Notes: generated from the sequence alone by a model not told the origin. DNA of 7,357 bases from Acetobacteraceae bacterium (GCA_030044345.1 JASHVY010000487.1:1-7357); one strand, 5' to 3'. Positions 1 to 6,969 are shown, counted from the stretch's first letter. Made by a program: numbers and translations.

Positions 1-1202
1 ATCGAACGGTCGAGGAGAACATCTTCGCCAGCATTCTGCCGGCCGGTGCGTTTCGCTTCATCAATCCGCGGGTGCGCCAGCGCAAGGTGGAGGAGGCGAT
101 GCAAAGGCTTGGCGCCTTCGTCGACCTGAAGGCGCGCGTCGGGCAATTGCCGCTCGCCTATCGCCAACTCGTCGAGATCGCTCGGGCCTTGTGCAGAGGC
201 GGGGCGGTCCTCATTCTCGACGAGCCCACATCGGCGCTTTCACAGCCGGAAGCCCGCGGCCTTTTCGAGGCCATTCGCAGCATCGTCGCGCGGGAGGCGG
301 CGGTCATCTTCGTGTCGCATCGTCTCGACGAAGTCTTCGAAATAACCGATGCGCTGACGGTGCTCCGCGATGGCCGGGTGGAGGGTCGCTGGCGAACTGC
401 CGATGCCGATATCGAGACCATCACCCGAGCCATGGTTGGCGATCTGGCGGATGAACGCTCCGCCGAGAGAGGCGCCCTTGGCGAGCGGAAGACGGCCATT
501 TCGATCAGGGGATCGGCGGTTGGGATTCCCGAACTCGATTTCGCAATTCGCACGGGAGAAGTGGTGGGGTTGGCCGGCCTTGAGGGGGCCGGCGTCTCGA
601 CTGTCCTGCAAATGCTTGGTGGCGTGGTGCCGGTCAAGGGCAGCATCGAGGTTGCGGGACGGGCGGTCAGGCTCGACCATCCGAGCCAGGCGATCCGCGA
701 GGGGATCATCTATATGCCGGCCGATCGCAAGAAAGGCGGTCTTTGGCTCGAGCACGACTCGATATTCAATATCGGCGCGGCGCTTGTCGAGAAACTTCCG
801 TTTGGATGGCTGCCCCACAAGACGCTGAAGGATTCTGCTGCTGCCCGTCTGGCGCAGGTCGGCGTGCGCGAAAACGCGCTCTACGAGCCGGTTCGCCGGC
901 TATCCGGGGGCAACCAGCAGCGCGTTTTGCTTGGCCGATCGCTTCAGGCCGGCCCACGCGTGTTGTTGCTCAACGATTTCACACGCGGCGTTGACGTCAG
1001 GGCCAAGGCGTCCATCCATCACGTCGTTCGGGAACTTGCGGCTGCGGGGCTGGCCGTTTGCGTCACGTCCTCGGATCTCGAGGAGCTTCTCGGCGTTGCC
1101 GACCGTATCATATGCATGCGTGCGGGGCGCATAGTGGCCGATCGCCCGAGCAGCCAATTCGACAAACTCAGTCTGCTGGCAATGGCCTCGACGGCGCCGT
1201 AG
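1..1202 (+). CDS. Sugar ABC transporter ATP-binding protein, CUT2/RbsA-like, 5' partial
   Basis: Energises import of an unidentified sugar at the cytoplasmic face of the inner membrane. The frame is open from base 3 to a TAG at 1200-1202 (399 visible residues). The first visible residues (TVEENIF) match the segment after the Q-loop, so about 100 N-terminal residues with Walker A lie upstream; the in-frame GTG at 72 is not the start. Domain 1 shows a signature-like LPLAYRQ (147-167), Walker B LILDEPTSAL and the H-loop VSHRLDE with His at 318-320. Domain 2 has a degenerate P-loop, GLEGAGVST (576-602, Lys replaced by Val), a good LSGGNQQ (900-920) and LLLNDFTRGVD, in which the Walker B Asp-Glu pair reads Asn-Asp (972-977). 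Degeneration of domain 2 is usual in RbsA-type proteins, so domain 1 probably hydrolyses ATP. No permease follows, so its partners must be upstream or missing. The family is certain; the sugar is unknown. Confidence 0.95.
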   Translation, partial: RTVEENIFASILPAGAFRFINPRVRQRKVEEAMQRLGAFVDLKARVGQLPLAYRQLVEIARALCRGGAVLILDEPTSALSQPEARGLFEAIRSIVAREAAVIFVSHRLDEVFEITDALTVLRDGRVEGRWRTADADIETITRAMVGDLADERSAERGALGERKTAISIRGSAVGIPELDFAIRTGEVVGLAGLEGAGVSTVLQMLGGVVPVKGSIEVAGRAVRLDHPSQAIREGIIYMPADRKKGGLWLEHDSIFNIGAALVEKLPFGWLPHKTLKDSAAARLAQVGVRENALYEPVRRLSGGNQQRVLLGRSLQAGPRVLLLNDFTRGVDVRAKASIHHVVRELAAAGLAVCVTSSDLEELLGVADRIICMRAGRIVADRPSSQFDKLSLLAMASTAP

Positions 1203-1558
1203 CGCGAGGCCGAAAACCTGGAGTGACAACTCCCCGTCTCCGATTCGAACCTGATGACGGCATTTCGTCGTTGTCGATAACTGACCGAAACCGATCTCAT
1301 TGGAATGATTTTCAAATTGACGTTGTGATGCGCCAAGCTGAGGCAAGCCAAGTGGAAGGCATTGTCAATTTTGGAGACACGCCCCGCTTTGCGAGAAGAG
1401 TTCGACATCCCGGAAGCGCACGCTGAAGACGTGAGAGAGCCGGACCGCATGGCTGATCAGCTCAGGTGGAAGCCGGAGGCGGGGCGGGGGCGGTGGCACG
1501 GGTTCGGTGGCTCGCTCATCCGCTCACTCTTGCCCGAGCTGCTGCTGCCTGGATCTTG
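1203..1558. other. Non-coding gap between two transporter units
   Basis: No convincing gene is present: the short open frames here lack ribosome binding sites and resemble nothing I recognise. Composition is more AT-rich around 1261-1380 than in the flanking genes. Small pairings can be drawn: GGAGT/ACTCC at 1220-1233, ATGACG/CGTCGT at 1254-1271 with one G-U pair, and GACAAC/GTTGTC joining 1225-1230 to 1270-1275. None is followed by a T-run, so I do not call an intrinsic terminator. An 8-bp inverted repeat (AAATTGAC at 1314-1321, GTCAATTT at 1364-1371) could be chance. The gap separates the end of the upstream ATPase from the promoter of the GntR operon. Confidence 0.6.
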
Positions 1559-1587
1559 TTGACATCTTATATCCTATAGGATATTGA
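1559..1587 (+). promoter_or_regulatory. Predicted sigma-70-type promoter of the gntR-transporter operon
   Basis: A perfect TTGACA -35 box (1559-1564) is followed, after a 17-bp spacer, by TATTGA (1582-1587) as the best -10 match. The -10 is imperfect, but the spacing is ideal and the segment is AT-rich against a GC-rich background. Transcription would start near 1594 and give a leader of about 65 nt before gntR. Gene spacing suggests this promoter serves the whole run to the amidohydrolase. The call rests on sequence only. Confidence 0.65.
1569..1584. promoter_or_regulatory. Predicted GntR-family operator (16-bp perfect palindrome)
   Basis: ATATCCTATAGGATAT is a perfect inverted repeat of two 8-bp arms with no spacer. 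It occupies the spacer between the predicted -35 and -10 boxes and overlaps the -10 by three bases. FCD-type GntR dimers bind short palindromes of this size, often in front of their own genes. A bound dimer here would block RNA polymerase, so autorepression relieved by a ligand is the simplest model. I saw no second copy elsewhere in the window. Confidence 0.65.
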
Positions 1588-1618
1588 ATTATAGAAATCT
1601 GCCGGTGGACGCCTTCCG

Positions 1619-1650
1619 GTTCAACCGACGGGCCAGTTCAACCGACGGGC
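1619..1650 (+). repeat. Tandem direct repeat in the gntR leader (2 x 15 bp, 17-bp period)
   Basis: GTTCAACCGACGGGC occurs at 1619-1633 and again at 1636-1650, separated by CA. The repeat lies between the predicted transcription start and the gntR ribosome binding site (AGAGGGG, 1652-1658). It could be a replication-slippage duplication or a pair of regulatory or leader RNA elements; the sequence alone does not decide. Confidence 0.8.
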
Positions 1651-1660
1651 AAGAGGGGAC

Positions 1661-2374
1661 ATGAAAATCGCGAGCCGGGCGATTGCGAGGGCCACGGACG
1701 TCGAACCGTTACGGCGGCAGATGCTTGCCGAACATGCCTACGAACGGCTGAAGGAGCTGATCCTCGATCGCCACATCGCTCCCGATAGCTGGATGGCGGT
1801 CGATGTCCTTGCCCATGATCTCGGTGTCTCTCCCACGCCGGTGAGGGAAGCCTTGGGTCGCCTCGAGCAGGATGGCCTGATCCGCAAAATGGAGAATGGC
1901 CGCTACCGGACCGAGCCTCTGCTCACACGCGCAACGTTCAATGAGCTTTATGAGGTTAGGTTGCAGTTGGAGCCTTTCGCCGCCGGTTCGGCCGCCAAGC
2001 ACATCACCGGCGAAGAATTGATCCTGCTAAGAGAGGTCGAGCTCTCGATGCACACGGCGCCGACAGGCAATGTCTATGCGCAGTTCGCGCAGTTCACCAC
2101 GGCCAATGCCGCCTTTCATGACATTATCGCCAAGGCGGCACGCAACCGGTTTCTCTACGACGCCATCTGCCGCCTGCACAGTCATCATAGGCTGGCGCAG
2201 CTTTATCTCCATCACGGGATCATCGATGCAGAGCCTGCCCTTGAGGAACATGCTGCCATCGTCGATGCCCTGACCGCACATGCCGCGCGTTCGGCTCGCG
2301 ATCTCATGCGGGGACATATAGAACGATCGCGGCGACAGCTTCAGGACCTTGTTGCTGAGGAAGGGATGGCCTGA
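1661..2374 (+). CDS. GntR-family transcriptional regulator, FadR/FCD subfamily
   Basis: Predicted local regulator of the transport operon; 237 residues, normal for the FCD group. Residues 23-85 form the winged helix-turn-helix, with the recognition segment GVSPTPVREALGRLEQDGLI (55-74) typical of GntR proteins. Residues about 92-230 are the all-helical FCD ligand domain. Candidate metal-binding positions are His153 in NAAFH, His197 in EEHAAI and His219 in RGHIERS; the often-acidic position before FH is Asn149, a variation seen in this family. FCD domains commonly bind a metal plus an organic acid or sugar acid. The ATG at 1661 follows AGAGGGG at 1652-1658 with very short spacing. The gene heads the operon, 52 nt before the binding-protein gene, downstream of a palindrome it probably recognises. 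Repression is inferred from operator position. The effector is unknown. Confidence 0.95.
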   Translation: MKIASRAIARATDVEPLRRQMLAEHAYERLKELILDRHIAPDSWMAVDVLAHDLGVSPTPVREALGRLEQDGLIRKMENGRYRTEPLLTRATFNELYEVRLQLEPFAAGSAAKHITGEELILLREVELSMHTAPTGNVYAQFAQFTTANAAFHDIIAKAARNRFLYDAICRLHSHHRLAQLYLHHGIIDAEPALEEHAAIVDALTAHAARSARDLMRGHIERSRRQLQDLVAEEGMA

Positions 2375-2410
2375 GCCATCTTGCCATTGTCAAGTTCCCG
2401 GACTTCAGAA

Positions 2411-2422
2411 GGGAGGAGGAGG
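2411..2422 (+). promoter_or_regulatory. Strong ribosome binding site of the binding-protein gene
   Basis: The run GGGAGGAGGAGG contains two overlapping AGGAGG Shine-Dalgarno matches (2414-2419 and 2417-2422), 7 and 4 nt before the ATG at 2427. It fixes that ATG as the start, over an in-frame TTG at 2349 inside gntR. A strong site suits a periplasmic binding protein, which is normally made in excess over its membrane partners. Confidence 0.85.
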
Positions 2423-2426
2423 AAAT

Positions 2427-3461
2427 ATGTCCATTTGTCGTTCGTGGCGCGCGGTGCTGCTCGGTGCCGCATCGGTCGCGGCAATTGCCTGCGTTTCAGC
2501 GGAGTCTGCCGCCGCCAAGACCTATCATATCGCGCTGAGCAACTCCTACATTGGCAATCAGTGGCGTGTGCAGATGGTCAATCTGACCAAGGCCTACGCC
2601 AAGAAATATTATAGCGGCCAGGTCAGGCTCACCGTGGTGAATTCGGGCACCGACGTCCAGGCGCAGATTGCGGCCATCGACGACATGATCTCGCAGCGGG
2701 TTGACGCAATCCTTGTCGATCCGGCTTCCGAATCGGCATTGAACCCAGTCCTGGAAGAGGCGACCAAGCGGGGCATCATCGTGGTCGATTTCGACCATGC
2801 CGTTACTGCCCCTTCGGCATACAAAGTGGGTGTAGATTTCGTGAAGTTTGGAGCGATCATGGGCCAATGGATGGCTGATGCGCTCAAGGGCAAGGGTGAC
2901 ATCATCATGAACCGCGGTGTTCCGGGGTTCGAGGGGGATAAGGCCGAGTACAAAGGTGCGACCGACGTCTTTGCCAAGTATCCGGATATCCACATCGTTG
3001 CCGAAGTTTACGGCAAGTGGGACGATAGCGTCTCCCAGGCCGAGATCATGAAAGTGCTGCCGGCCCACCCCAAGATCGATGGCATCCTGAACCAGGCCGG
3101 TGATTTCGGGGTGGTGCAGGCTCTCCTCAACCTGCACCGGCCTTTCGTGCCGATGACAGGCGAGGCCTCCAACGGGTGGCGCCTCGCCATGCTTCAATAT
3201 AAGAACCAGGGGCTTAGCGGCATCTCCGTTGGCGATCCGCCGACACTGGGTGCCTACGCGCTGAAGGTTGCCGTGGACGTACTGGAAGGGCATCCGCCCG
3301 CATCCAAAGACATCAGTGTGGGCATTCCGACATTGACAACCGATCAACTGAAGGTGGGCGTCAACGTCTTCCCGAATCTGCCGCCGACCGTTTATGACGA
3401 CATCGATATTCCAAATTCCGGACTCAAGCCTTTGACCATTCAGGATTCGCTCGGTAAGTAG
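2427..3461 (+). CDS. Sugar ABC transporter periplasmic substrate-binding protein (CUT2, type I fold)
   Basis: Captures the substrate in the periplasm and delivers it to the permease pair; 344 residues. A Sec signal peptide is visible: basic Arg5/Arg8, a hydrophobic stretch at about 9-25, and probable cleavage after SAAA at residue 30, so the mature protein starts KTYHIALSNSYIGNQWR. That opening, together with the segment DDMISQRVDAILVDP (85-99) and the following GIIVVDFDHAV, matches the Peripla_BP_4 ribose/galactose-type binding proteins. Cys22 in AIAC is a poor lipobox, so a soluble protein is more likely. The start is set by the strong Shine-Dalgarno run at 2411-2422. The gene sits between gntR and the ATPase, the usual place for this component. 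The ligand cannot be read from the sequence: a monosaccharide, sugar acid or polyol is possible. Confidence 0.95.
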   Translation: MSICRSWRAVLLGAASVAAIACVSAESAAAKTYHIALSNSYIGNQWRVQMVNLTKAYAKKYYSGQVRLTVVNSGTDVQAQIAAIDDMISQRVDAILVDPASESALNPVLEEATKRGIIVVDFDHAVTAPSAYKVGVDFVKFGAIMGQWMADALKGKGDIIMNRGVPGFEGDKAEYKGATDVFAKYPDIHIVAEVYGKWDDSVSQAEIMKVLPAHPKIDGILNQAGDFGVVQALLNLHRPFVPMTGEASNGWRLAMLQYKNQGLSGISVGDPPTLGAYALKVAVDVLEGHPPASKDISVGIPTLTTDQLKVGVNVFPNLPPTVYDDIDIPNSGLKPLTIQDSLGK

Positions 3462-3470
3462 CAGAATTGT

Positions 3471-3503
3471 CGTTCGAGAACGCGCGAGGCCGGCGATGGC
3501 CGG
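3471..3503 (+). other. Two small GC-rich hairpins between binding-protein and ATPase genes
   Basis: CGTT/AACG with loop CGAG (3471-3482) and CCGGC/GCCGG with loop GATG (3490-3503) lie in the 54-nt gap. Neither has a T-run, so full termination is unlikely. Such stems after binding-protein genes can protect the upstream mRNA from 3' decay and lower expression of downstream genes. That role is inferred from position, and stems this short also arise by chance in GC-rich DNA. Confidence 0.3.
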
Positions 3504-3515
3504 GCAAGGCATCTC

Positions 3516-5015
3516 ATGCTCGTGCTGCAGAACATCGATAAGAGCTTCGGCGCGACGCGAGCGGTCCAGGATGTGACGCTCGACGCCGCGCCCGGCTCGG
3601 TGCTTGGGCTTGTCGGGGAGAATGGTGCCGGAAAATCGACCCTGATGAAGATCGCGGGCGGGATCATCCGCCCCGATCGCGGCAGTGTCAGCCTGGATGG
3701 CGCTGCGGTCTCCGGGCGCGACGCGCGGGGAATGATTTCACGCGGGATTGCCAGCGTCTTTCAGGAGCTGACGCTGGTGCGCAACCTCACGGTTGCGGAG
3801 AATATGGGCATTCTATCGCCCCCCACACGGATCTGGGGCAGCATCGACCGCACGGGTCTCGAAGACGAATGCAGGCTCGCCCTCGAGCGCTATCACGTGT
3901 CAGCCAGGCCCGAATCCCAGGTGGGCGATCTGCCGCTCGGGCTGCAACAGATGCTGGAGATCGTGCGCGCGGTTCGCCGCAGGCCAAGAGTTCTGCTGCT
4001 CGACGAAGCGACAGCAGCGTTGGGCGCGGCCGAGGTCGCATGGCTCTCGCATATCCTCGCGGAGGAGCGGGCGCGTGGCGCGATCATCCTTTTCATCTCC
4101 CATCGCTGGGATGAGATTTTGGCTTTCTGCCAGCGCGTGGCGATCATGCGCAATGGCCATCTCGTCGAAGTTTCGGCTGTCGAGGAAATCTCCCACGATC
4201 AAGCCGTCGAGCAGATGACCGGTCGCCGATTCGGCGCAACCTTCCCGCCGAAGCGGCCGGCCCGCATCGAGCCCCTGCTCGAGGTGGAGACCCTCGAAAG
4301 CGCTGCCTTGCATGATGTCACGTTTCGCGTTGCCGAAGGAGAGATTCTCGGCATCGGCGGACTGGTGGGCCAAGGGCAGGATGCGCTGCTGCGGAGCCTC
4401 TTCGGCGCGCACCGGCTGCGGCACGGAACGATCCGTCTCTCCGGCCGATCGTACCGACCCCGTTCGCCCAGAGACGCCATCCGGCATCGGATCGCGTACG
4501 TGCCCCAGGAGCGTAAAGCCGAGGGCCTGCTTCTCCACAAAAGCCTCGCCATCAATCTCTCGCTCGCGATTCTACAGAAATTGACGGGCTTGGGGGGCCT
4601 CATCCAAAGGCGGAAAGAGCGGGCAATCGCGCGCGAGGCCATTGATCTGCTCAAGATTCGTGCTTCCTCCGAGGCTGATCTTGTTGGCAGTCTCAGTGGC
4701 GGCAATCAGCAGAAAATCCTGTTGCAGAAATGGCTGCTCACCGAACCTTCTCTCGTGCTGCTCAATGATGTCACCAGGGGTGTCGATATCGGCACGAAGA
4801 TTCAAATCTATGAGATCATCGCCGACCTGGCGGCGAAAGGAATCGGCGTCATACTTTACTCGACGGATGCACACGAGCTCGTCGAACTCGCCCATCGCGT
4901 GCTCGTGATGGTCGATGGCCGGCTCAGTGCGGAGCTCATGGGCAAAAACTTGTCAGCGGAGGCGATTGTCCACGCCTCTCTCGGCACGAAGGCATTCGAT
5001 GCGGCGATGGTTTAG
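3516..5015 (+). CDS. Sugar ABC transporter ATP-binding protein, CUT2/RbsA-like (two nucleotide-binding domains)
   Basis: Cytoplasmic ATPase driving uptake by the transporter encoded around it; 499 residues, the usual length for a fused two-domain CUT2 ATPase. Domain 1: Walker A GENGAGKST (34-42), Q-loop in VFQELTLV, signature-like LPLGLQQ (139-145), Walker B LLLDEATAAL with Asp163 and Glu164 (Ala in place of the usual Pro next), and H-loop FISHRWDE. Domain 2: P-loop remnant GGLVGQGQD (281-289) without Lys, canonical LSGGNQQ (393-399), then LLNDVTRGVD with Asn417-Asp418 where Asp-Glu is standard. This leaves domain 1 as the likely hydrolytic site. The ATG at 3516 has a modest AAGG six bases upstream. 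The 3' end overlaps the first permease by 17 nt. It shares unusual motifs with the partial ATPase at the window start, but the two are clearly diverged. Substrate unknown. Confidence 0.96.
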   Translation: MLVLQNIDKSFGATRAVQDVTLDAAPGSVLGLVGENGAGKSTLMKIAGGIIRPDRGSVSLDGAAVSGRDARGMISRGIASVFQELTLVRNLTVAENMGILSPPTRIWGSIDRTGLEDECRLALERYHVSARPESQVGDLPLGLQQMLEIVRAVRRRPRVLLLDEATAALGAAEVAWLSHILAEERARGAIILFISHRWDEILAFCQRVAIMRNGHLVEVSAVEEISHDQAVEQMTGRRFGATFPPKRPARIEPLLEVETLESAALHDVTFRVAEGEILGIGGLVGQGQDALLRSLFGAHRLRHGTIRLSGRSYRPRSPRDAIRHRIAYVPQERKAEGLLLHKSLAINLSLAILQKLTGLGGLIQRRKERAIAREAIDLLKIRASSEADLVGSLSGGNQQKILLQKWLLTEPSLVLLNDVTRGVDIGTKIQIYEIIADLAAKGIGVILYSTDAHELVELAHRVLVMVDGRLSAELMGKNLSAEAIVHASLGTKAFDAAMV

Positions 5016-5952
5016 AGCGCAGGAGCGCCAGGGTGTCGTGGGCGCTGTCGTGACTTACGTCATCCTGTTCGGAATCGACCTCGTCCTCAAGGGCGGGAAT
5101 TTCAGCGCCTTCGACCTGCGTACTCTCTGCATGAATGCCCTGCCTCTGGCCTGCGTCGGACTGGGCCAGTACTTCGTTCTCCTGACGAATGGCATCGATT
5201 TGTCGCTTGGGCCCGTCATGAGCGTCGCCGGTTCGATTGCGGCCTTGTGCTTTTCCTGGAGCTGGTTCGCTGCCCTCGCGATCGCGGCCGGCACCGGGCT
5301 CCTGGCCGGCATGGCCAACGCACTTCTGGTGGTCAGGCTTCGCTTGCCGTCCATCCTCGCGACACTCGCCACCATGTCGATCTTTCAAGGCATCGCCCTG
5401 GTCCTTCTGCCAAGCCCCGGAGGCACGGTGCCGGCAGCGCTCACCGCTTTCCTCTCAGGAGGGCCGGCTCTCCTGCCGATCCCGTTGCTGCTCGTGCTCG
5501 CGGTGACCTGGATGACGAGCTGGATCATGTCGACACCCTTCGGCCTCGATCTTCGCGCTATCGGCGGCGACGAGCCGGCAGCGCGGTCGAGCGGCGTTCG
5601 CATTCAGCTCGCGATATTCGGTGCCTACATGATTGCCGGAGTTCTGGCGGCTTTTGGGGGGCTCTATCTTGCCATCGCAACGGCAATCGGGTCTCCAACC
5701 ATCGGGAATGATTTCATCCTCCTTTCGGTTGCGGCAGCCATCCTTGGAGGCGTATCGATCGGCGGTGGGAAAGGCGCTCCTCTCGGTGTGCTCATGGGCG
5801 CGCTGACGCTGACGATCATCGGGCAACTGCTCTATTTCGCCGAACTGTCCTCATACTATCAGAGCTTGATCAATGGCCTGATACTCATTGGCGTGGTCGC
5901 GATCGGAACCGGCCGCAGAGTGGTATCTGGACTGCTGCGGGAGAGAGCGTGA
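4999..5952 (+). CDS. Sugar ABC transporter permease 1 (BPD_transp_2, CUT2)
   Basis: Inner-membrane channel subunit, 317 residues, highly hydrophobic with about eight to ten predicted membrane segments starting near residue 13. Family marks are TNGIDLS (63-69, usually TGGIDLS), the cytoplasmic coupling loop AIGGDEPAARSSGV (187-200), which contacts the ATPase, and the C-terminal GGVSIGGGKG (250-259). The chosen ATG at 4999 lies inside the ATPase gene (17-nt overlap), six bases after GAAGG at 4988-4992, and gives a charged N-terminus (MRRWFR) before the first helix, as expected. The open frame extends further upstream, but that part only reads the ATPase gene out of frame. The overlap suggests translational coupling to the ATPase. 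It probably pairs with the next gene product as a heterodimer; many CUT2 systems use one permease gene, but two are also common. Confidence 0.94.
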   Translation: MRRWFRAQERQGVVGAVVTYVILFGIDLVLKGGNFSAFDLRTLCMNALPLACVGLGQYFVLLTNGIDLSLGPVMSVAGSIAALCFSWSWFAALAIAAGTGLLAGMANALLVVRLRLPSILATLATMSIFQGIALVLLPSPGGTVPAALTAFLSGGPALLPIPLLLVLAVTWMTSWIMSTPFGLDLRAIGGDEPAARSSGVRIQLAIFGAYMIAGVLAAFGGLYLAIATAIGSPTIGNDFILLSVAAAILGGVSIGGGKGAPLGVLMGALTLTIIGQLLYFAELSSYYQSLINGLILIGVVAIGTGRRVVSGLLRERA

Positions 5953-6926
5953 TGAGCGGGGCCACTTTGTCCGGCGTGCTCCACCGGATCTCACGGCCGA
6001 CGGTTCTTGCGCCGCTCACGATCCTGTGCTGCCTGGTGGTGCTCGTCGTCGTTGGCGGGATCCTCGCTGCGGGCTTTGCCGCGCCGACGAATCTTCTGAC
6101 CCTTCTTTCCTTGTCCGCATTTCTCGGCATTGCGGCCATTGGTGAAACGATCGTGATGCTCACCGGCGGCATCGACCTCTCGATTGCCTGGACCATCACA
6201 GGCGCCAGCATCGTCTTCACCGGCGTCACCCAGGGTGACGAACGACGGCTTTGGCTGGGACTCGCGGCCGCGCTCGGCATGGCCCTGGCTGCCGGGCTCG
6301 TCAATGGCATCGGCGTTGCCAAGCTGCGGATATCACCGATCATCATGACCCTCGGAATGAACAACGTCATGGAAGGGTTGACGATGATCTATTCGCAGGG
6401 AACACCTTCCGGGACCGCGACCGAGAGCATACGAACCCTTGCGACGGGGAGGGTCGGGCCACTCCCGATCATTGTCCTGGTATGGATCGGGCTTGCTGTG
6501 CTCGTGAGCCTCGGCCTGCATGGCACGCGCGGCGGCCGCTATCTCTACAGCGTGGGTGAGAACCCGACAGTGAGCCATCTTTCCGGTGTCGATAATGATT
6601 TTGTACTCATCATCGCTTATGCATTTTGTGGATTGGGGGCGGGGATCACGGGCATCCTGTTCACCGGCTTCTCGACCATGAGCTTTCTCGGCATGGGCGA
6701 CCAGTTCGTGCTGCCGGCAATCGCCGCCGTGGTGCTTGGCGGAACGTCGATCTTCGGAGGCAGCGGAAGCTATGCCGGCACCTTCGTCGGGGCCGCGTTC
6801 CTCACGGTGCTGACCGCTGTGCTCGCCATCGTCAATATCGCCGTTGGATATCGCAGCATCATCTATGGTTTCGTCATCATCGCGGCGATGCTCCTCTATG
6901 GCCTCTATAGCCGAACTCCGGAATGA
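5952..6926 (+). CDS. Sugar ABC transporter permease 2 (BPD_transp_2, CUT2)
   Basis: Second inner-membrane channel subunit, 324 residues, with multiple hydrophobic helices from about residue 21 onward. Family marks are a perfect TGGIDLS (71-77), the coupling loop SVGENPTVSHLSGV (200-213), which lacks the common Ala-Ala and reads Val-Ser-His instead, and GGTSIFGGSG (263-272) near the C-terminus. The ATG at 5952 shares its A with the TGA stop of permease 1 (TGATG), a typical coupled restart, behind a purine-rich GGGAGAGAG. An in-frame GTG one codon earlier (5949) is possible but less likely. It is related to, yet clearly diverged from, permease 1, which supports a heterodimeric channel. No terminator is evident after it, so transcription probably continues into the amidohydrolase. 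Confidence 0.95.
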   Translation: MSGATLSGVLHRISRPTVLAPLTILCCLVVLVVVGGILAAGFAAPTNLLTLLSLSAFLGIAAIGETIVMLTGGIDLSIAWTITGASIVFTGVTQGDERRLWLGLAAALGMALAAGLVNGIGVAKLRISPIIMTLGMNNVMEGLTMIYSQGTPSGTATESIRTLATGRVGPLPIIVLVWIGLAVLVSLGLHGTRGGRYLYSVGENPTVSHLSGVDNDFVLIIAYAFCGLGAGITGILFTGFSTMSFLGMGDQFVLPAIAAVVLGGTSIFGGSGSYAGTFVGAAFLTVLTAVLAIVNIAVGYRSIIYGFVIIAAMLLYGLYSRTPE

Positions 6927-6960
6927 TGCCGATACGCGGCCCAAGCACGAAGAACGAAGT

Positions 6961-6969
6961 GGGAGAGGA
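6961..6969 (+). promoter_or_regulatory. Ribosome binding site of the amidohydrolase gene
   Basis: GGGAGAGGA lies 4 nt upstream of the ATG at 6974 and supports that start. The 47-nt gap after permease 2 holds no obvious promoter or terminator, so the gene is probably co-transcribed with the transporter. Confidence 0.7.

Noticed and set aside
72..74. GTG as the start of the first ATPase
   Set aside because: The frame is open to the window edge, and the residues before the GTG match the family, so the gene is simply cut by the window.
1234..1262. tRNA-like T-arm (GGTTCGAATC on the minus strand), possible integration site
   Set aside because: The bases flanking the TTCGAAT loop do not pair as a T-stem, and no acceptor or anticodon arms can be drawn.
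1220..1271. Rho-independent terminator after the first ATPase
   Set aside because: Stems are only 5-6 bp and no T-run follows any of them.
1362..1562. Small gene of 66 codons before the gntR promoter
   Set aside because: It starts at a TTG without a ribosome binding site, and the low-complexity Gly/Arg/Leu translation resembles nothing known.
2349..2426. Upstream TTG start for the binding protein, overlapping gntR
   Set aside because: It would put a 26-residue non-hydrophobic extension before a clear signal peptide, and the strong Shine-Dalgarno run at 2411-2422 points to the ATG at 2427.
2427..2516. Lipoprotein signal in the binding protein (Cys22)
   Set aside because: AIAC lacks the Leu-like residue at -3 of a lipobox, while SAAA before Lys31 is a good signal peptidase I site and fits the family's mature start.
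2496..3512. A 338-codon open frame on the minus strand opposite the binding-protein gene
   Set aside because: It is the antisense shadow of a well-supported GC-rich gene; its translation resembles no known family and it has no ribosome binding site. The same holds for the other long minus-strand frames.
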